From Sciscionella marina DSM 45152 (GTDB lineage Bacteria; Actinomycetota; Actinomycetes; Mycobacteriales; Pseudonocardiaceae): a DNA stretch of 64,000 nt. The notes under the pieces were generated by a model. That model had not been told where the DNA came from, did no database searches, and saw only the letters and a list, made by a program, of their open reading frames with translations. The position numbers and the translations under genes were made by a program. The stretch lies in assembly GCF_000379465.1 (NCBI RefSeq), contig NZ_KB905386.1, positions 1 through 64,000 of the forward strand. The letters run 5' to 3'. Below, piece after piece: positions 15,517-23,519 of this stretch (position 1 is the first letter of the stretch; every line of letters begins with the position of its first letter).

Positions 15517-16769
15517 GCCTGGTTCCCCGCGTCGTCGTTGAGCCTACCGTCGTGTTGCGCAGCGATTCGGCTCGTTGTTAGTCCGATACCAGCGACCACG
15601 GAGACGAGGGCCATTGTGGCGATCGGAAGTGCCGTGGCGCCGCCGGCACTGGCAAGTGGTGCTGCGATCCCGCCGAATGCGAATTGGGCGACGCCGATCA
15701 CAGCCGAGGCTGTGCCGGCTCGCTCTCGCGCTGGTCGGGTCGCCATAGCGAGGCTCGTCGCGTTCGGCAGCACCAGCCCGACCGGAGACATCGCCAGGAA
15801 CAGCCCGATCAACGCCGCCCACAGACCGGCATGCATCACGTGGACGGTGAGGAGAATGATCCCGCCCGAACCCGAGACGGCGAACCCGGCCAACACCAGC
15901 TTCCACGGCCCGGTTCGGGTGACCAATCGAGTGCTGACTTGCCCCGCGAGAACGATGCCGAGGCCGTTGATCGCCAGCACGATACTGGTTTGTAGTGCCG
16001 TCAGACCATATGTCTGTTCTAGGAAGAAGGGAGCTCCAGAGATCACTGCAAACAAGGACGCAAAACTTAGTCCCACTGCGGCGGCGAATCTCACGAAGTC
16101 CCGGTTGGTGAGAAGGGACCGTGTCGAAGCCCGCGTTCCTTGCTCCGAGCTGGTCCTGCGCCGTTCGCGGGGCAGGGATTCCGGGAGCCACACGAACGAG
16201 CCGACTCCGATGGCTACGGCAAGGACAGTGATCACGGCGAAAACACCGCGCCAATCGATCACTTGCAGCAACACGCCACCGGCGAGAGGCGCCAATGATG
16301 GTGCCAAGCCAGCGATCGCCAGCAGCGCGGCGAAGAAGCGGTCGGCGTCCGGTCCTTGATATCGATCGGTAACGACGGCACGCGCGATGACCAACCCCGC
16401 AGACGCCACGAGACCGGCCACAACGCGCACGATGACGAGCATGGGCGCATTAATAGCGGCGGCGCACAGTGCACATCCAACGGCGAAGGCGGAGATACCG
16501 ACCAGAATCGGTTTGCGCCGTCCCAACATGTCGCTGACTGGTCCTGCGACCAGTTGACCCAGCGCGAGGCCCACGAGGAATCCGGTCAGGCTTAGCTGTG
16601 CCTGGCCCGGCGAGGCGCGCAGATCGGCCGCAAGGTTCGGTAAAGCCGGAATATACATGTCGATGGCCAGCGACGGAGCCGCACTCAGCGCGCCCAACAG
16701 CGCTGCAAGCCGCAGGCGGCCACCACGAGCGCGCCATCCACCGGTGGAGACTGGTCGCGAAGCATCCAT
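15513..16769 (-). CDS. Bcr/CflA-type MFS drug-efflux transporter
   Basis: A 418-aa, 12-helix major facilitator. Bcr/CflA features are clear: SLAIDMYIPALPNLAADL in helix 1, GQLVAGPVSDMLGRRKPILV (the loop 2-3 motif) and YQGPDADRFFAALLAIAGLA. It is divergent from a MerR regulator with an operator between them, the standard layout for a drug-inducible pump. The last residues (about GRLNDDAGNQA) are encoded by DNA abutting the IS481 gene, whose ATG overlaps the transporter stop as ATGA. The native C-terminal tail was probably replaced by insertion-sequence DNA, although all helices appear intact. Confidence 0.88.
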   Translation of the reverse strand: MDASRPVSTGGWRARGGRLRLAALLGALSAAPSLAIDMYIPALPNLAADLRASPGQAQLSLTGFLVGLALGQLVAGPVSDMLGRRKPILVGISAFAVGCALCAAAINAPMLVIVRVVAGLVASAGLVIARAVVTDRYQGPDADRFFAALLAIAGLAPSLAPLAGGVLLQVIDWRGVFAVITVLAVAIGVGSFVWLPESLPRERRRTSSEQGTRASTRSLLTNRDFVRFAAAVGLSFASLFAVISGAPFFLEQTYGLTALQTSIVLAINGLGIVLAGQVSTRLVTRTGPWKLVLAGFAVSGSGGIILLTVHVMHAGLWAALIGLFLAMSPVGLVLPNATSLAMATRPARERAGTASAVIGVAQFAFGGIAAPLASAGGATALPIATMALVSVVAGIGLTTSRIAAQHDGRLNDDAGNQA

Positions 16770-16772
16770 GCA

Positions 16773-16812
16773 CCCGGACGCTAGAATCTAGAGTCAACTC
16801 TAGATCAAGGAG
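16773..16812. promoter_or_regulatory. MerR operator/promoter between MFS pump and regulator
   Basis: A perfect 9-bp inverted repeat, ATCTAGAGT-CA-ACTCTAGAT, spans 16786-16805. On the minus strand it lies between a TTGATC (-35-like) and TAGCGT (-10-like) with a 19-base spacer, the elongated spacing that MerR proteins correct by twisting the DNA. This fits ligand-induced transcription of the transporter. AAGGAG at 16807-16812 is the ribosome-binding site of the regulator. Boxes are assigned by eye. Confidence 0.6.
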
Positions 16813-16822
16813 ATGGGGCTGA

Positions 16823-17284
16823 ATGCCTGCCACGTATTCCATCGGCGAAGCCGCCCGCGAGACCGGACTGGGCATCCACACCCTGCGCTACTACGAATCA
16901 GAGGGTGTGCTCGTCGACGAGCCTCAACGAAGCCCGACTGGGCGACGCTGCTACACCGAAAACGACATCGAATGGCTCATCGTCTGTCGCAGACTGCGTG
17001 AGACAGGGATGCCGATAGAGAGCCTCAGCCGCTACGCGGCCCTACTACGTGAGGGCACCGAGACCGAACACGAACGTCTCAAGCTGCTCACCGCGCACCG
17101 TGGCAAGGTCATCGACTCGATCAACCAGCTCAAGAGCAACTTGGAACTCATCGACCTCAAGATCGACGCCTATCGCCGGAACCTGCGACGAGTCCGCGAC
17201 GGGCAAGACCTACCAGCTTCCACTCAAGGCCGCATCGAACTCCAGCCGCAACCGAACCAAGAGGACGCGTCAACAACCTCCTGA
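16823..17284 (+). CDS. MerR-family transcriptional regulator
   Basis: A 153-aa regulator. The winged helix-turn-helix YSIGEAARETGLGIHTLRYY is at residues 4-23, followed by the wing (GRRCYTENDIEWL) and a long dimerisation coiled coil (about residues 75-120, KLLTAHRGKVIDSINQLKSN). The C-terminus is short with no metal-binding cysteines, so it belongs to the drug/organic-effector type rather than the metal sensors. It is divergent from the MFS pump with a shared palindromic operator. It ends inside the 3' end of a convergent membrane-protein gene (overlap 17270-17284). Confidence 0.9.
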   Translation: MPATYSIGEAARETGLGIHTLRYYESEGVLVDEPQRSPTGRRCYTENDIEWLIVCRRLRETGMPIESLSRYAALLREGTETEHERLKLLTAHRGKVIDSINQLKSNLELIDLKIDAYRRNLRRVRDGQDLPASTQGRIELQPQPNQEDASTTS

Positions 17285-17872
17285 CCCGCAACGATTAGAC
17301 GTCTTGTATTTCGAGATTCGACGCCGCATAGCGGCACGTTCGGAACGCCTCGCTTGACGACGAGCCCGCCGCCCTACCTTGGTAGTCTTGTCATGACCGA
17401 TCCCGAACTGGTGCCGCATGTACTGGCGACGCGCAGCACGGCGCTCCGGGGTGATACGGCTGGCGAAGAAGTCGTCGTAAAACCGGTTCACGATAGCCGG
17501 AATCGGCAACACGTACAGATACCAGGCAGCAGCACCCGCCACGACAAACAGCAGCGCACTGCCCACGAAGTACCAGCCGTGGACGTAGTCCTTGAGCAGA
17601 CCTGCCCACCCCAACCCGGCAATAGGTATCCCGAAGAACAAATCACGACGATTGTCCCGGAGCGCTACGCGGAGCTTCGCGCGCTGTACCCGGAACACGA
17701 AGGTGCTCCCCCAGGCAATCATCAACGCCCCATGCGCACCGACCAGTCCCGCCGCCAGCCACGCAAGCAGAGTCCCCTCGCCCGTCAAGACGGTACCCAG
17801 ATGCCACAGCCCTCCAGATACCAACACGATGCAGACCGTGGTCACAACCATGAAGCCCTCGGCCCGCGCCAT
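17270..17872 (-). CDS. Membrane protein of unknown function
   Basis: A 200-aa protein with about four predicted membrane segments: VVTTVCIVLVSGGLWHLG, TLLAWLAAGLVGAHGALMIA, LFFGIPIAGLGWAGLL and YFVGSALLFVVAGAAAWYLY. A strongly basic cytoplasmic tail follows (RRARRQARRSERAAMRRR). No enzymatic motif is visible. The tail overlaps the 3' end of the merR gene in the convergent direction, so the last residues may be less constrained. I do not recognise the family. Confidence 0.55.
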   Translation of the reverse strand: MARAEGFMVVTTVCIVLVSGGLWHLGTVLTGEGTLLAWLAAGLVGAHGALMIAWGSTFVFRVQRAKLRVALRDNRRDLFFGIPIAGLGWAGLLKDYVHGWYFVGSALLFVVAGAAAWYLYVLPIPAIVNRFYDDFFASRITPERRAARRQYMRHQFGIGHDKTTKVGRRARRQARRSERAAMRRRISKYKTSNRCGSGGC

Positions 17873-18423
17873 ATCACGACGAACCTCTTACTGATAGGCA
17901 CAGCACGCCATCTCCCAACGACCGATGTTGTCCTGCGGCGCCGATTGTGCATCCCAGCCCTGACAGTTCCCGGAATTACAGACGACCCCGACCCGGCAAC
18001 ACCCGACCATGCGACGGCATCGTTCCAAGGCAACCAGCACCGAAACTACCGTGAACTCGTTGGAAACCTGTCCGCAGCAACTCCCTGCCAGGAAAGCGCA
18101 AGCCCATCAACCAGCGATAACGCACCCCTGCCCCATCAATCGACGCACCGACAGTCCCGCACACACCGCCGACAGACCCACGCTCCGAAAGTGCAAGCCC
18201 GGGCCACGACGACACAACGAGGCATACCGTCCGTAACTAGCCCCGACAAGCATTCACCACCACGAAGTCACTGTCGATAACCAGAAAGGCAGGCCAGTCA
18301 ACGCCGTTCACCTACGCCGACCACTGTCCACTCCGGACCAGCGCCAGCACACCAGTGAAAATTGAGCACCCACGGAGCACCACAGCGCCATTCACACCAG
18401 CAAAGATGATCATCAAACCAGAG
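17873..18423. other. 550 bases without a supported gene
   Basis: Sequence between the membrane-protein gene and the tRNA-Lys fragment. Open frames here are proline- and arginine-rich composition artefacts, with no start/RBS combination or recognisable motif. It may be the degenerate flank of an excised or decayed element. Confidence 0.35.
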
Positions 18424-18444
18424 AAAAACCAGGTCAAACCCGGT
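18424..18444 (-). terminator. Rho-independent terminator downstream of tRNA-Lys-like sequence
   Basis: On the minus strand ACCGGG-TTTGA-CCTGGT forms a 6-bp stem with a 5-base loop and is followed by a short T run (TTTTT, with C next). It lies 10 bases past the tRNA-like 3' end, as for a genuine tRNA transcript. Confidence 0.5.
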
Positions 18445-18453
18445 GTTTGCGAG

Positions 18454-18538
18454 TGGGCCGCCTGGGGCTCGAACCCAGAACCTACGGATTAAAAGTCCGC
18501 AGCTCCACCTTTCAGGTAGCGCCGCCGAGTGCCGACCC
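18454..18538 (-). pseudogene. tRNA-Lys(TTT)-like sequence with abnormal 5' half; probable attachment-site copy
   Basis: The 3' 52 bases (18454-18505) form a perfect tRNA 3' half. The anticodon stem-loop GCGGA-CTTTTAA-TCCGT carries anticodon TTT, the variable loop is normal, the T arm is CTGGG-TTCGAGC-CCCAG, and the acceptor strand ends GCGGCCC-A. The 5' half is not normal. The acceptor GGGTCGG pairs imperfectly, and the D-arm region has about 12 extra bases that fold as ACCT-GAA-AGGT. This is what remains when an integrative element recombines into the 3' end of a tRNA gene and carries a copy of that end. A divergent but functional tRNA is a less likely reading. Confidence 0.6.
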
Positions 18539-18734
18539 ATGCCGGTTTGTGCAGCTCATACGGTAGATCCCGTTCCCGTGGCGCCAACCTGTGCCGGCAG
18601 TTCTTCGACACACGAGCCCAGATGGAGCCCGGTGCCCCCGCACTTTAGTCCTAAGTGGACAGATACCGTTGTGACAGCGACGCCTGTAGCGAATCTGTAG
18701 CACCTATCCGCATGGAAGGCTGGCTCATCGGTAG

Positions 18735-19097
18735 GACGTCAGTATCTCCGTCGGACAGGTCTCCACGAACACCACCTTCCAGGATCGATATGGCCGTAGC
18801 CGCGAAGGCAGCGCTGTTGCCGGCAGTATCAACACCGCACTCGCTTGGGGCCAGCACGACCTGTCCAACAACAACGCATCCAGGTCATGGAAAGTGGTCG
18901 TCGAGGGATTCTACAACCCGACTGACCCCTGTCATCCGCTGCGCTGGTTTGACCGCGACGCCCTACGCGAGCAGTGCAAGTCGAAGCTTGCCTTGGTCCG
19001 GTTACCGAAAGAGGAACAGGACGCGAGTACGACGGAAGCGCTCGATCACACGTCAGAGTTGATATCTCTGCGAAAGGCCAGTGGGTCGCCCGAGTAA
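18735..19097 (+). pseudogene. Fragment of an unidentified protein-coding gene
   Basis: A plus-strand frame open from a TAG at 18732 to TAA at 19095-19097 encodes protein-like sequence with balanced composition: DVSISVGQVSTNTTFQDRYG, then SINTALAWGQHDLSNNN, KVVVEGFYNPTDPCHPLRWF and DRDALREQCKSKL. The only start codon is an internal GTG at 18894, so the 5' part is missing or was lost by a frameshift. Codon usage and residue mix differ from the antisense frames nearby. I cannot name the family. It sits just inside the tRNA-Lys scar, consistent with cargo of a decayed element. Confidence 0.35.
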
Positions 19098-19248
19098 CAG
19101 CTCATCCACGACACCGAAACGGCTGTTGGTTTACTCAATGTCCATGCTGTGCTGCTCGTTCACGACCACTGTGGCGGCGTTGCCTGGGGCCAGGCCACAC
19201 CGCTGTGAGTGGCGGTCTGGCCCGCACGCGGTCTGGCTAGGTCGTTGG

Positions 19249-20277
19249 CTACGCGCGCGCCCGGATTGCTTGCTGGCCTCCGGTCCGGAGGAACTGCTTG
19301 AATTCAGCGCGCAATGAGGCCAGCTCTATGGGACGGCCAGCGAGTATGTCCAGCAGCTCTTGGATTGGCCAGGTGGCGAGGTGCCCATAGCGCGCGTTGA
19401 ACAGCTTCAGCTCGTGGATGCCGAATTCGTCGTCGAAATCCAGGAGCACGTAGCCGAGCATTTGGAATAGCACTTGGGCGTCCAGGGTCGCGTAACGGGT
19501 GCCGTCCTGACGTTTGCTGCCGAGTAAGGTCTTGATCTCTACCAAGGTTCCGGCGGCGATGAGATCAGCGTCGGCGTTCATCAGAGCGGAACCGGAAAAT
19601 ACCGGTCCGACAGCCCAGGGGCCGCGTTTGGAAGCGAGCGCAGGCAGCAATATCGTCTCGGCTTGCTCTCGTAGGGCGGCGAGTTGGTCTAACGCGGCGG
19701 CCGAGGCAAGAGCGAGCAGCGCCTCGGCGTCAACGGTGTGGGGATTCACCGCGACGGCCAGTGGCGAACGCTCTGGTGGCACGCCCCGATACAGTTCGGT
19801 GAGCAGGGATAGCGCCCAGCAGCTACGCGCCAGCAGTTCGGTATCGCGGGGCTCGGGAACACAGGGTCCGTCAAATCGGGTCGCGGCGGTGTCACTCGTC
19901 GACTCGCCGAGAGGCGGTGGCTGAGCACCAACGCGTGCCGCGAGTTCAGCCACGGCTGTTGGCATTCGACCGCCGAACCGGCGTGCCCCGGCCGCGGGCA
20001 GCTCAATGTCCGGGTGCGGGTCCACGAGGAAGCGCACCAGGTAATCGAAGCTGCCACCGATTGCTCCGCTGCCACCACCGGCAGGTTCCGCGCTGGCAGG
20101 AACCCGGATCGGGCCTACGGAGTTCTTGTACGCCTGGAACACGGCCTTCGTGTTCGTGGACGGGAAGCGCTCAACCAACCATGACTTGAGCGGGCAATCC
20201 TTCAGTTTCAGGGCCTCGGTTAATGCGGGCCACCCGCCAGTCAGGCGGATGTCGATCTCATTGGTCATCGGTTTCAC
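19249..20277 (-). CDS. Putative PD-(D/E)XK-fold nuclease
   Basis: A 342-aa protein with no named family that I can assign. Its C-terminal third carries a plausible PD-(D/E)XK core: NADADLIAAGTLVEIKTLLG (about residues 235-254) supplies Asp and the E-I-K pair. The downstream TLDAQVLFQMLGYVLLDFDD and LFNARYGHLATWPI resemble the Gln helix and final strand of Cas4/RecB-like nucleases. The N-terminal half is alpha-helical and Ala-rich. Its start overlaps the stop of the upstream exonuclease gene by four bases (ATGA), so the two nucleases are translationally coupled. They are divergent from the DUF262/helicase pair. Confidence 0.6.
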   Translation of the reverse strand: MKPMTNEIDIRLTGGWPALTEALKLKDCPLKSWLVERFPSTNTKAVFQAYKNSVGPIRVPASAEPAGGGSGAIGGSFDYLVRFLVDPHPDIELPAAGARRFGGRMPTAVAELAARVGAQPPPLGESTSDTAATRFDGPCVPEPRDTELLARSCWALSLLTELYRGVPPERSPLAVAVNPHTVDAEALLALASAAALDQLAALREQAETILLPALASKRGPWAVGPVFSGSALMNADADLIAAGTLVEIKTLLGSKRQDGTRYATLDAQVLFQMLGYVLLDFDDEFGIHELKLFNARYGHLATWPIQELLDILAGRPIELASLRAEFKQFLRTGGQQAIRARA

Positions 20278-21356
20278 CGCCCGTATTCTGCGTCGTAGCG
20301 TTGTTTGAGTTCGGCGGCGCGTCGTTCGTCGCAGGTGTGTCCGGGCATTTCGGGATCACAGCGGAGTTTGAGTAGGCGGGAACGGATCGCGCCGGGCGAG
20401 CGGCCGTGGTGTTCCGCGAGTTCGACACGTAACGCTTCTGCGTCGGTTGTGGTGCTGGCGCTGAGCCACTGATCGTGGAGGGCTGCTTCGTCTTCACGGG
20501 TCCAGCTCGCGTGGGACAGGCGGGGTCCGCCGGGGCGAGGTGGGAGACGACGACGCGTTGGCTGTGCTGCCACGGTTCGTTCGGGCAGCAACGGCCAGGT
20601 TTTCGCTGCCGCGCGAGTGTCGGTAGCATGGTCACGCAGCCGTGCGACCTCGGTCGCGTTGGCTCCCTCGTTGACGAGCTTGCGGGCACGCCAGTCGAGC
20701 TTGTCCGCGAAGTCTGTCTGGTGCGCGCGGAACCAGCGGGACTGCTGTCCATGGAGTTCGCGCGGTGCGACCAGGCCGATCTGGGTGGGGCGACTCGTCG
20801 CTAGCCGCCAGGCTAGCCGAGCTGCGGCGAGCGCGTCTTCGGTGCCGTCGTGGGCTTGGTCGAGGCGTACTCCGTAGTGGACACACACGTCGCGGAGAGT
20901 GCGGCGACCGGTGCGGCGGGGATCGAGGTGGCGGTCGATGCACAGAGGGTCGATCACCGGGCCGCTCAACGCAAGGCTGCGTTGGTGGTGGCGCCGGAGT
21001 TCGGCGTCGAGCATGGTCAGGTCGAAGGGGGCATTGAACGCGCACAGCGGGCTAGTCAGGGTCCATACCTCAGCCAGGTAGGCGGTTATCTCCGCGATGA
21101 CCTCGGCGGTTGGGCGGCCATCGCGCTGTGCCTGCTCGGTGGTGATGCCGTGGATGGCGGTCGCGTCCGCTGGTATCTCAACTCCTGGATCGGTAAGCCA
21201 GGTGTAGCTGTGCACAGCCGGCGATTGCCCCGGCTGCGGGGCGACCGTAACGACGGACGCGGTGACGATACGGTCCCGGTGCGGGTCGACGTCGGTGGTC
21301 TCCAGGTCAAGCGCGACGATCGGACCATCACTCCATAATGCAGCGAGTTGAGTCAT
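20274..21356 (-). CDS. DnaQ-like DEDDh 3'-5' exonuclease with C-terminal SANT/HTH-like domain
   Basis: A 360-aa protein. The exonuclease motifs are complete: IVALDLETTDVDPH (Exo I, D-x-E), CAFNAPFDLTML (Exo II Asp) and HDGTEDALAAARLAW (Exo IIIepsilon, His and Asp), giving DEDDh. From about residue 285 a second domain reads SWTREDEAALHDQWLS and then HGRSPGAIRSRLLKLRCDP, a Myb/SANT-like helical DNA- or protein-binding module found in some actinobacterial nucleases. It is a single-domain nuclease plus adaptor, not a polymerase subunit, and is coupled to the PD-(D/E)XK-like gene. A role in foreign-DNA degradation or element maintenance is inference. Confidence 0.85.
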   Translation of the reverse strand: MTQLAALWSDGPIVALDLETTDVDPHRDRIVTASVVTVAPQPGQSPAVHSYTWLTDPGVEIPADATAIHGITTEQAQRDGRPTAEVIAEITAYLAEVWTLTSPLCAFNAPFDLTMLDAELRRHHQRSLALSGPVIDPLCIDRHLDPRRTGRRTLRDVCVHYGVRLDQAHDGTEDALAAARLAWRLATSRPTQIGLVAPRELHGQQSRWFRAHQTDFADKLDWRARKLVNEGANATEVARLRDHATDTRAAAKTWPLLPERTVAAQPTRRRLPPRPGGPRLSHASWTREDEAALHDQWLSASTTTDAEALRVELAEHHGRSPGAIRSRLLKLRCDPEMPGHTCDERRAAELKQRYDAEYGR

Positions 21357-21905
21357 ACGCGCACGGTAACTCCGGGCGCCGACAGTTTCGGGCCGCGCGC
21401 GCGTGGCGCTTGATCGACATCGCCCGAATGGTCGCTTCAGCTACCTGGCGACGGTGCCGTTGAGCGCAGTGTGCCGATCACACTGCGCCTCCAATCATTG
21501 GCGATCCAAACCGACACGGGATGGCACGAACAGGACCTCGGGTCGAGGTCCAAGTCAAGCCGATGTCGCAGCCCTGCGAGGCCAGCTAGACGACCGCTGA
21601 GACGAACAGCAGCTCTAGCAGGCGACGCCTAAGAAACATGGGCTTGAGCCATCGAAAGTCAGAGTTTGACCGTACACCTTCGGTTACACCCATTCGAGTG
21701 ACACACTTCCCGCACGATACCTCGCTGCCGCGATGGTCCAGTGCACGTAACTCACAGAAACATCAATGTTAACGTTTCGCCTGATTGATTGGCGAAACTT
21801 TCACAAGCTGTGACGAGAATACCGCGCAGCATCGTCGGTCTGTCGGTGGGCCACTTTAGGTTCTTGGACGTCCAGTTTTACAAGCTCAGCACTGGAGGTT
21901 CGACC
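21357..21905. promoter_or_regulatory. Divergent intergenic region with a hairpin
   Basis: This 550-base gap separates the exonuclease (minus) from the DUF262 gene (plus). It contains a perfect 8-bp inverted repeat, GGACCTCG-GGT-CGAGGTCC, at 21533-21551 that could be an operator or attenuator. A frame beginning at 21789 is contiguous with the DUF262 gene, but its first 39 codons lack a good ribosome-binding site; CTGGAGG just before 21906 marks the likelier start. No other gene is supported. Confidence 0.4.
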
Positions 21906-23504
21906 ATGAGTCAACATACGTACAAGATCGGTGAACTCGTTGAATTGTTGATGAGCGGGCGTGTCGATGTCTTAGAGTGCCAGCGCGTGTTCCAGCGCCA
22001 TGCGGGTTGGGTGGCACAGTTGATCGAATCAACCATCGAGGACTGTCCTTGGGGATCCCTGCTGTTCTGGGTACCCGACCAGCAGAACCGGCCGCAGGGT
22101 GGCCGCTATCTTCAGGCTACTGACGCTGAGTACTTCCTGATCGATGGCAATCAACGTTCAACGGCTTTGGTAGCGTCGATCGGTCAGCGGCCACCGTATA
22201 TTCCTGAAGATGAGTGGTCTGCGATGAATGGTCCGAACTTGGCCGTCAGTGTTGGTATAACCCATCACGGTGGGGTTCGGTTCCGCCCCACGAGTTGGAA
22301 TGTACAAGGCGACATCCCGCTGGGCGCGTTGCTGGCTGGTGCCCCGATTGAGGATCTACTGGAGCGCGCCGGAATCGAGCAGCGTAAAGGTCTCGTGCAG
22401 CAGTTGGCCGACACTGCCAGTCAGATCAACAACTTCGAGGTTCGTGTTGAATGGATAACCGGTACCGAAGAGCAGGCTGAACGTTGTTTTCTCCGGCGCA
22501 ACGAAAAAGTAACACATACGGCGCTCAAGTCGGAGCAATTCCACATCTCATTGCTGACCTCTCGGTTCCGTCCACTTCAGCGAGATTTTGTCAATCCGCT
22601 TCTCCGGCAGGCAACGGTCCGCAATATGGGTAAGGTGGTGAACCCGCGTTCGGTGAACCGGCTGTACCAGCATTTTCTCCCATCAGAATTGCGAGGAGCG
22701 CGGGCACGCAACACTGACGCACAACTAGTAGAGGAGATCACCTTACAAGTTGTCGAGAGCGTTACCAGGTCGTTGGATTATCTGGAGCGGCTGGGCATTG
22801 TGCATCAGGACCTGCTGCCATTCCCGTCGATGATTGATGTATTCGCCGCCATGCTGGCGCGGTATCCGGCAGAGTCGATGACCGATCAGTTTCTCGGACA
22901 TTGGCTAACACACATGATCGCCGGCGAGGTGTTCGGTGGAGCACGGGGCGTTCACCGCGAGTTGAAGGCCTTGGAGCGGTCCACCAGCTATAAGCAGGCC
23001 GTACTCGCGTTGTCGGAGTTCGCGCCGGTAGGTCGCCCGTCACCGTATACCGCAGAACGGGTGATGCCGATGGCCAACGGCCGGTTCGGCAGCCCGGCAT
23101 GTCTGCATGCGTTGGCGTCCGCATCGAAGACCGTGGGGCTGGTAGCGGACCTGCGCGACAACGGAGTGACCTTCCCCAGCCGGGAGATGACGCTGCACAA
23201 CCTGGTCATCAACCCGGTCAAAGGATATCTGCCGCACTACGCGTTGATGACGCCAGGCACTGCCGCAACGATACAGCGCGGGCACGGCTGGACGCGCCAA
23301 GCGTACGAGGAGCTGCGCCCCACGCCACAGGTGTTGGACGCTCATCAGCTGGCTCCACCCGAGCCGAGCTTGGACGAACGACACGCACGGGACCGGCTCG
23401 ATGAGTATCGACCCGGGCTACTCGCCCAGACGATCGACACCTACTTGCGCACCATCCCGCCGTTGCCTGGCAGGGAAGGCATCGAACAGGGCAACCTTTT
23501 TTAG
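21906..23504 (+). CDS. DUF262 (GmrS/DndB-like) domain protein
   Basis: A 532-aa protein. The N-terminal DUF262 fold is recognisable from LECQRVFQRHAGWVAQLIES (the QRxFxR...W...LIES pattern), then YFLIDGNQRSTALVASI, the DGQQR-type catalytic/nucleotide motif with Asn in place of the second Gln. RRNEKVTHTALKSEQFHISL, the usual downstream helix, follows. DUF262 is found in the type IV restriction enzyme GmrSD and the phosphorothioation regulator DndB, and in many defence loci. The remaining 280 residues are helical and unassigned. ATG 21906 is chosen for its GGAGG site. The gene lies 15 bases upstream of the PLD-helicase, implying one operon. Base composition is less GC-rich than the flanking core genes, a sign of transfer. 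Confidence 0.8.
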   Translation: MSQHTYKIGELVELLMSGRVDVLECQRVFQRHAGWVAQLIESTIEDCPWGSLLFWVPDQQNRPQGGRYLQATDAEYFLIDGNQRSTALVASIGQRPPYIPEDEWSAMNGPNLAVSVGITHHGGVRFRPTSWNVQGDIPLGALLAGAPIEDLLERAGIEQRKGLVQQLADTASQINNFEVRVEWITGTEEQAERCFLRRNEKVTHTALKSEQFHISLLTSRFRPLQRDFVNPLLRQATVRNMGKVVNPRSVNRLYQHFLPSELRGARARNTDAQLVEEITLQVVESVTRSLDYLERLGIVHQDLLPFPSMIDVFAAMLARYPAESMTDQFLGHWLTHMIAGEVFGGARGVHRELKALERSTSYKQAVLALSEFAPVGRPSPYTAERVMPMANGRFGSPACLHALASASKTVGLVADLRDNGVTFPSREMTLHNLVINPVKGYLPHYALMTPGTAATIQRGHGWTRQAYEELRPTPQVLDAHQLAPPEPSLDERHARDRLDEYRPGLLAQTIDTYLRTIPPLPGREGIEQGNLF

Positions 23505-23519
23505 CCAGGACGGTGAGAA

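Noticed and set aside
17354-18280. Plus-strand frame of 308 codons
   Set aside because: Antisense to the membrane-protein gene for half its length, then Thr/Arg/Pro-rich low-complexity sequence; not protein-like.
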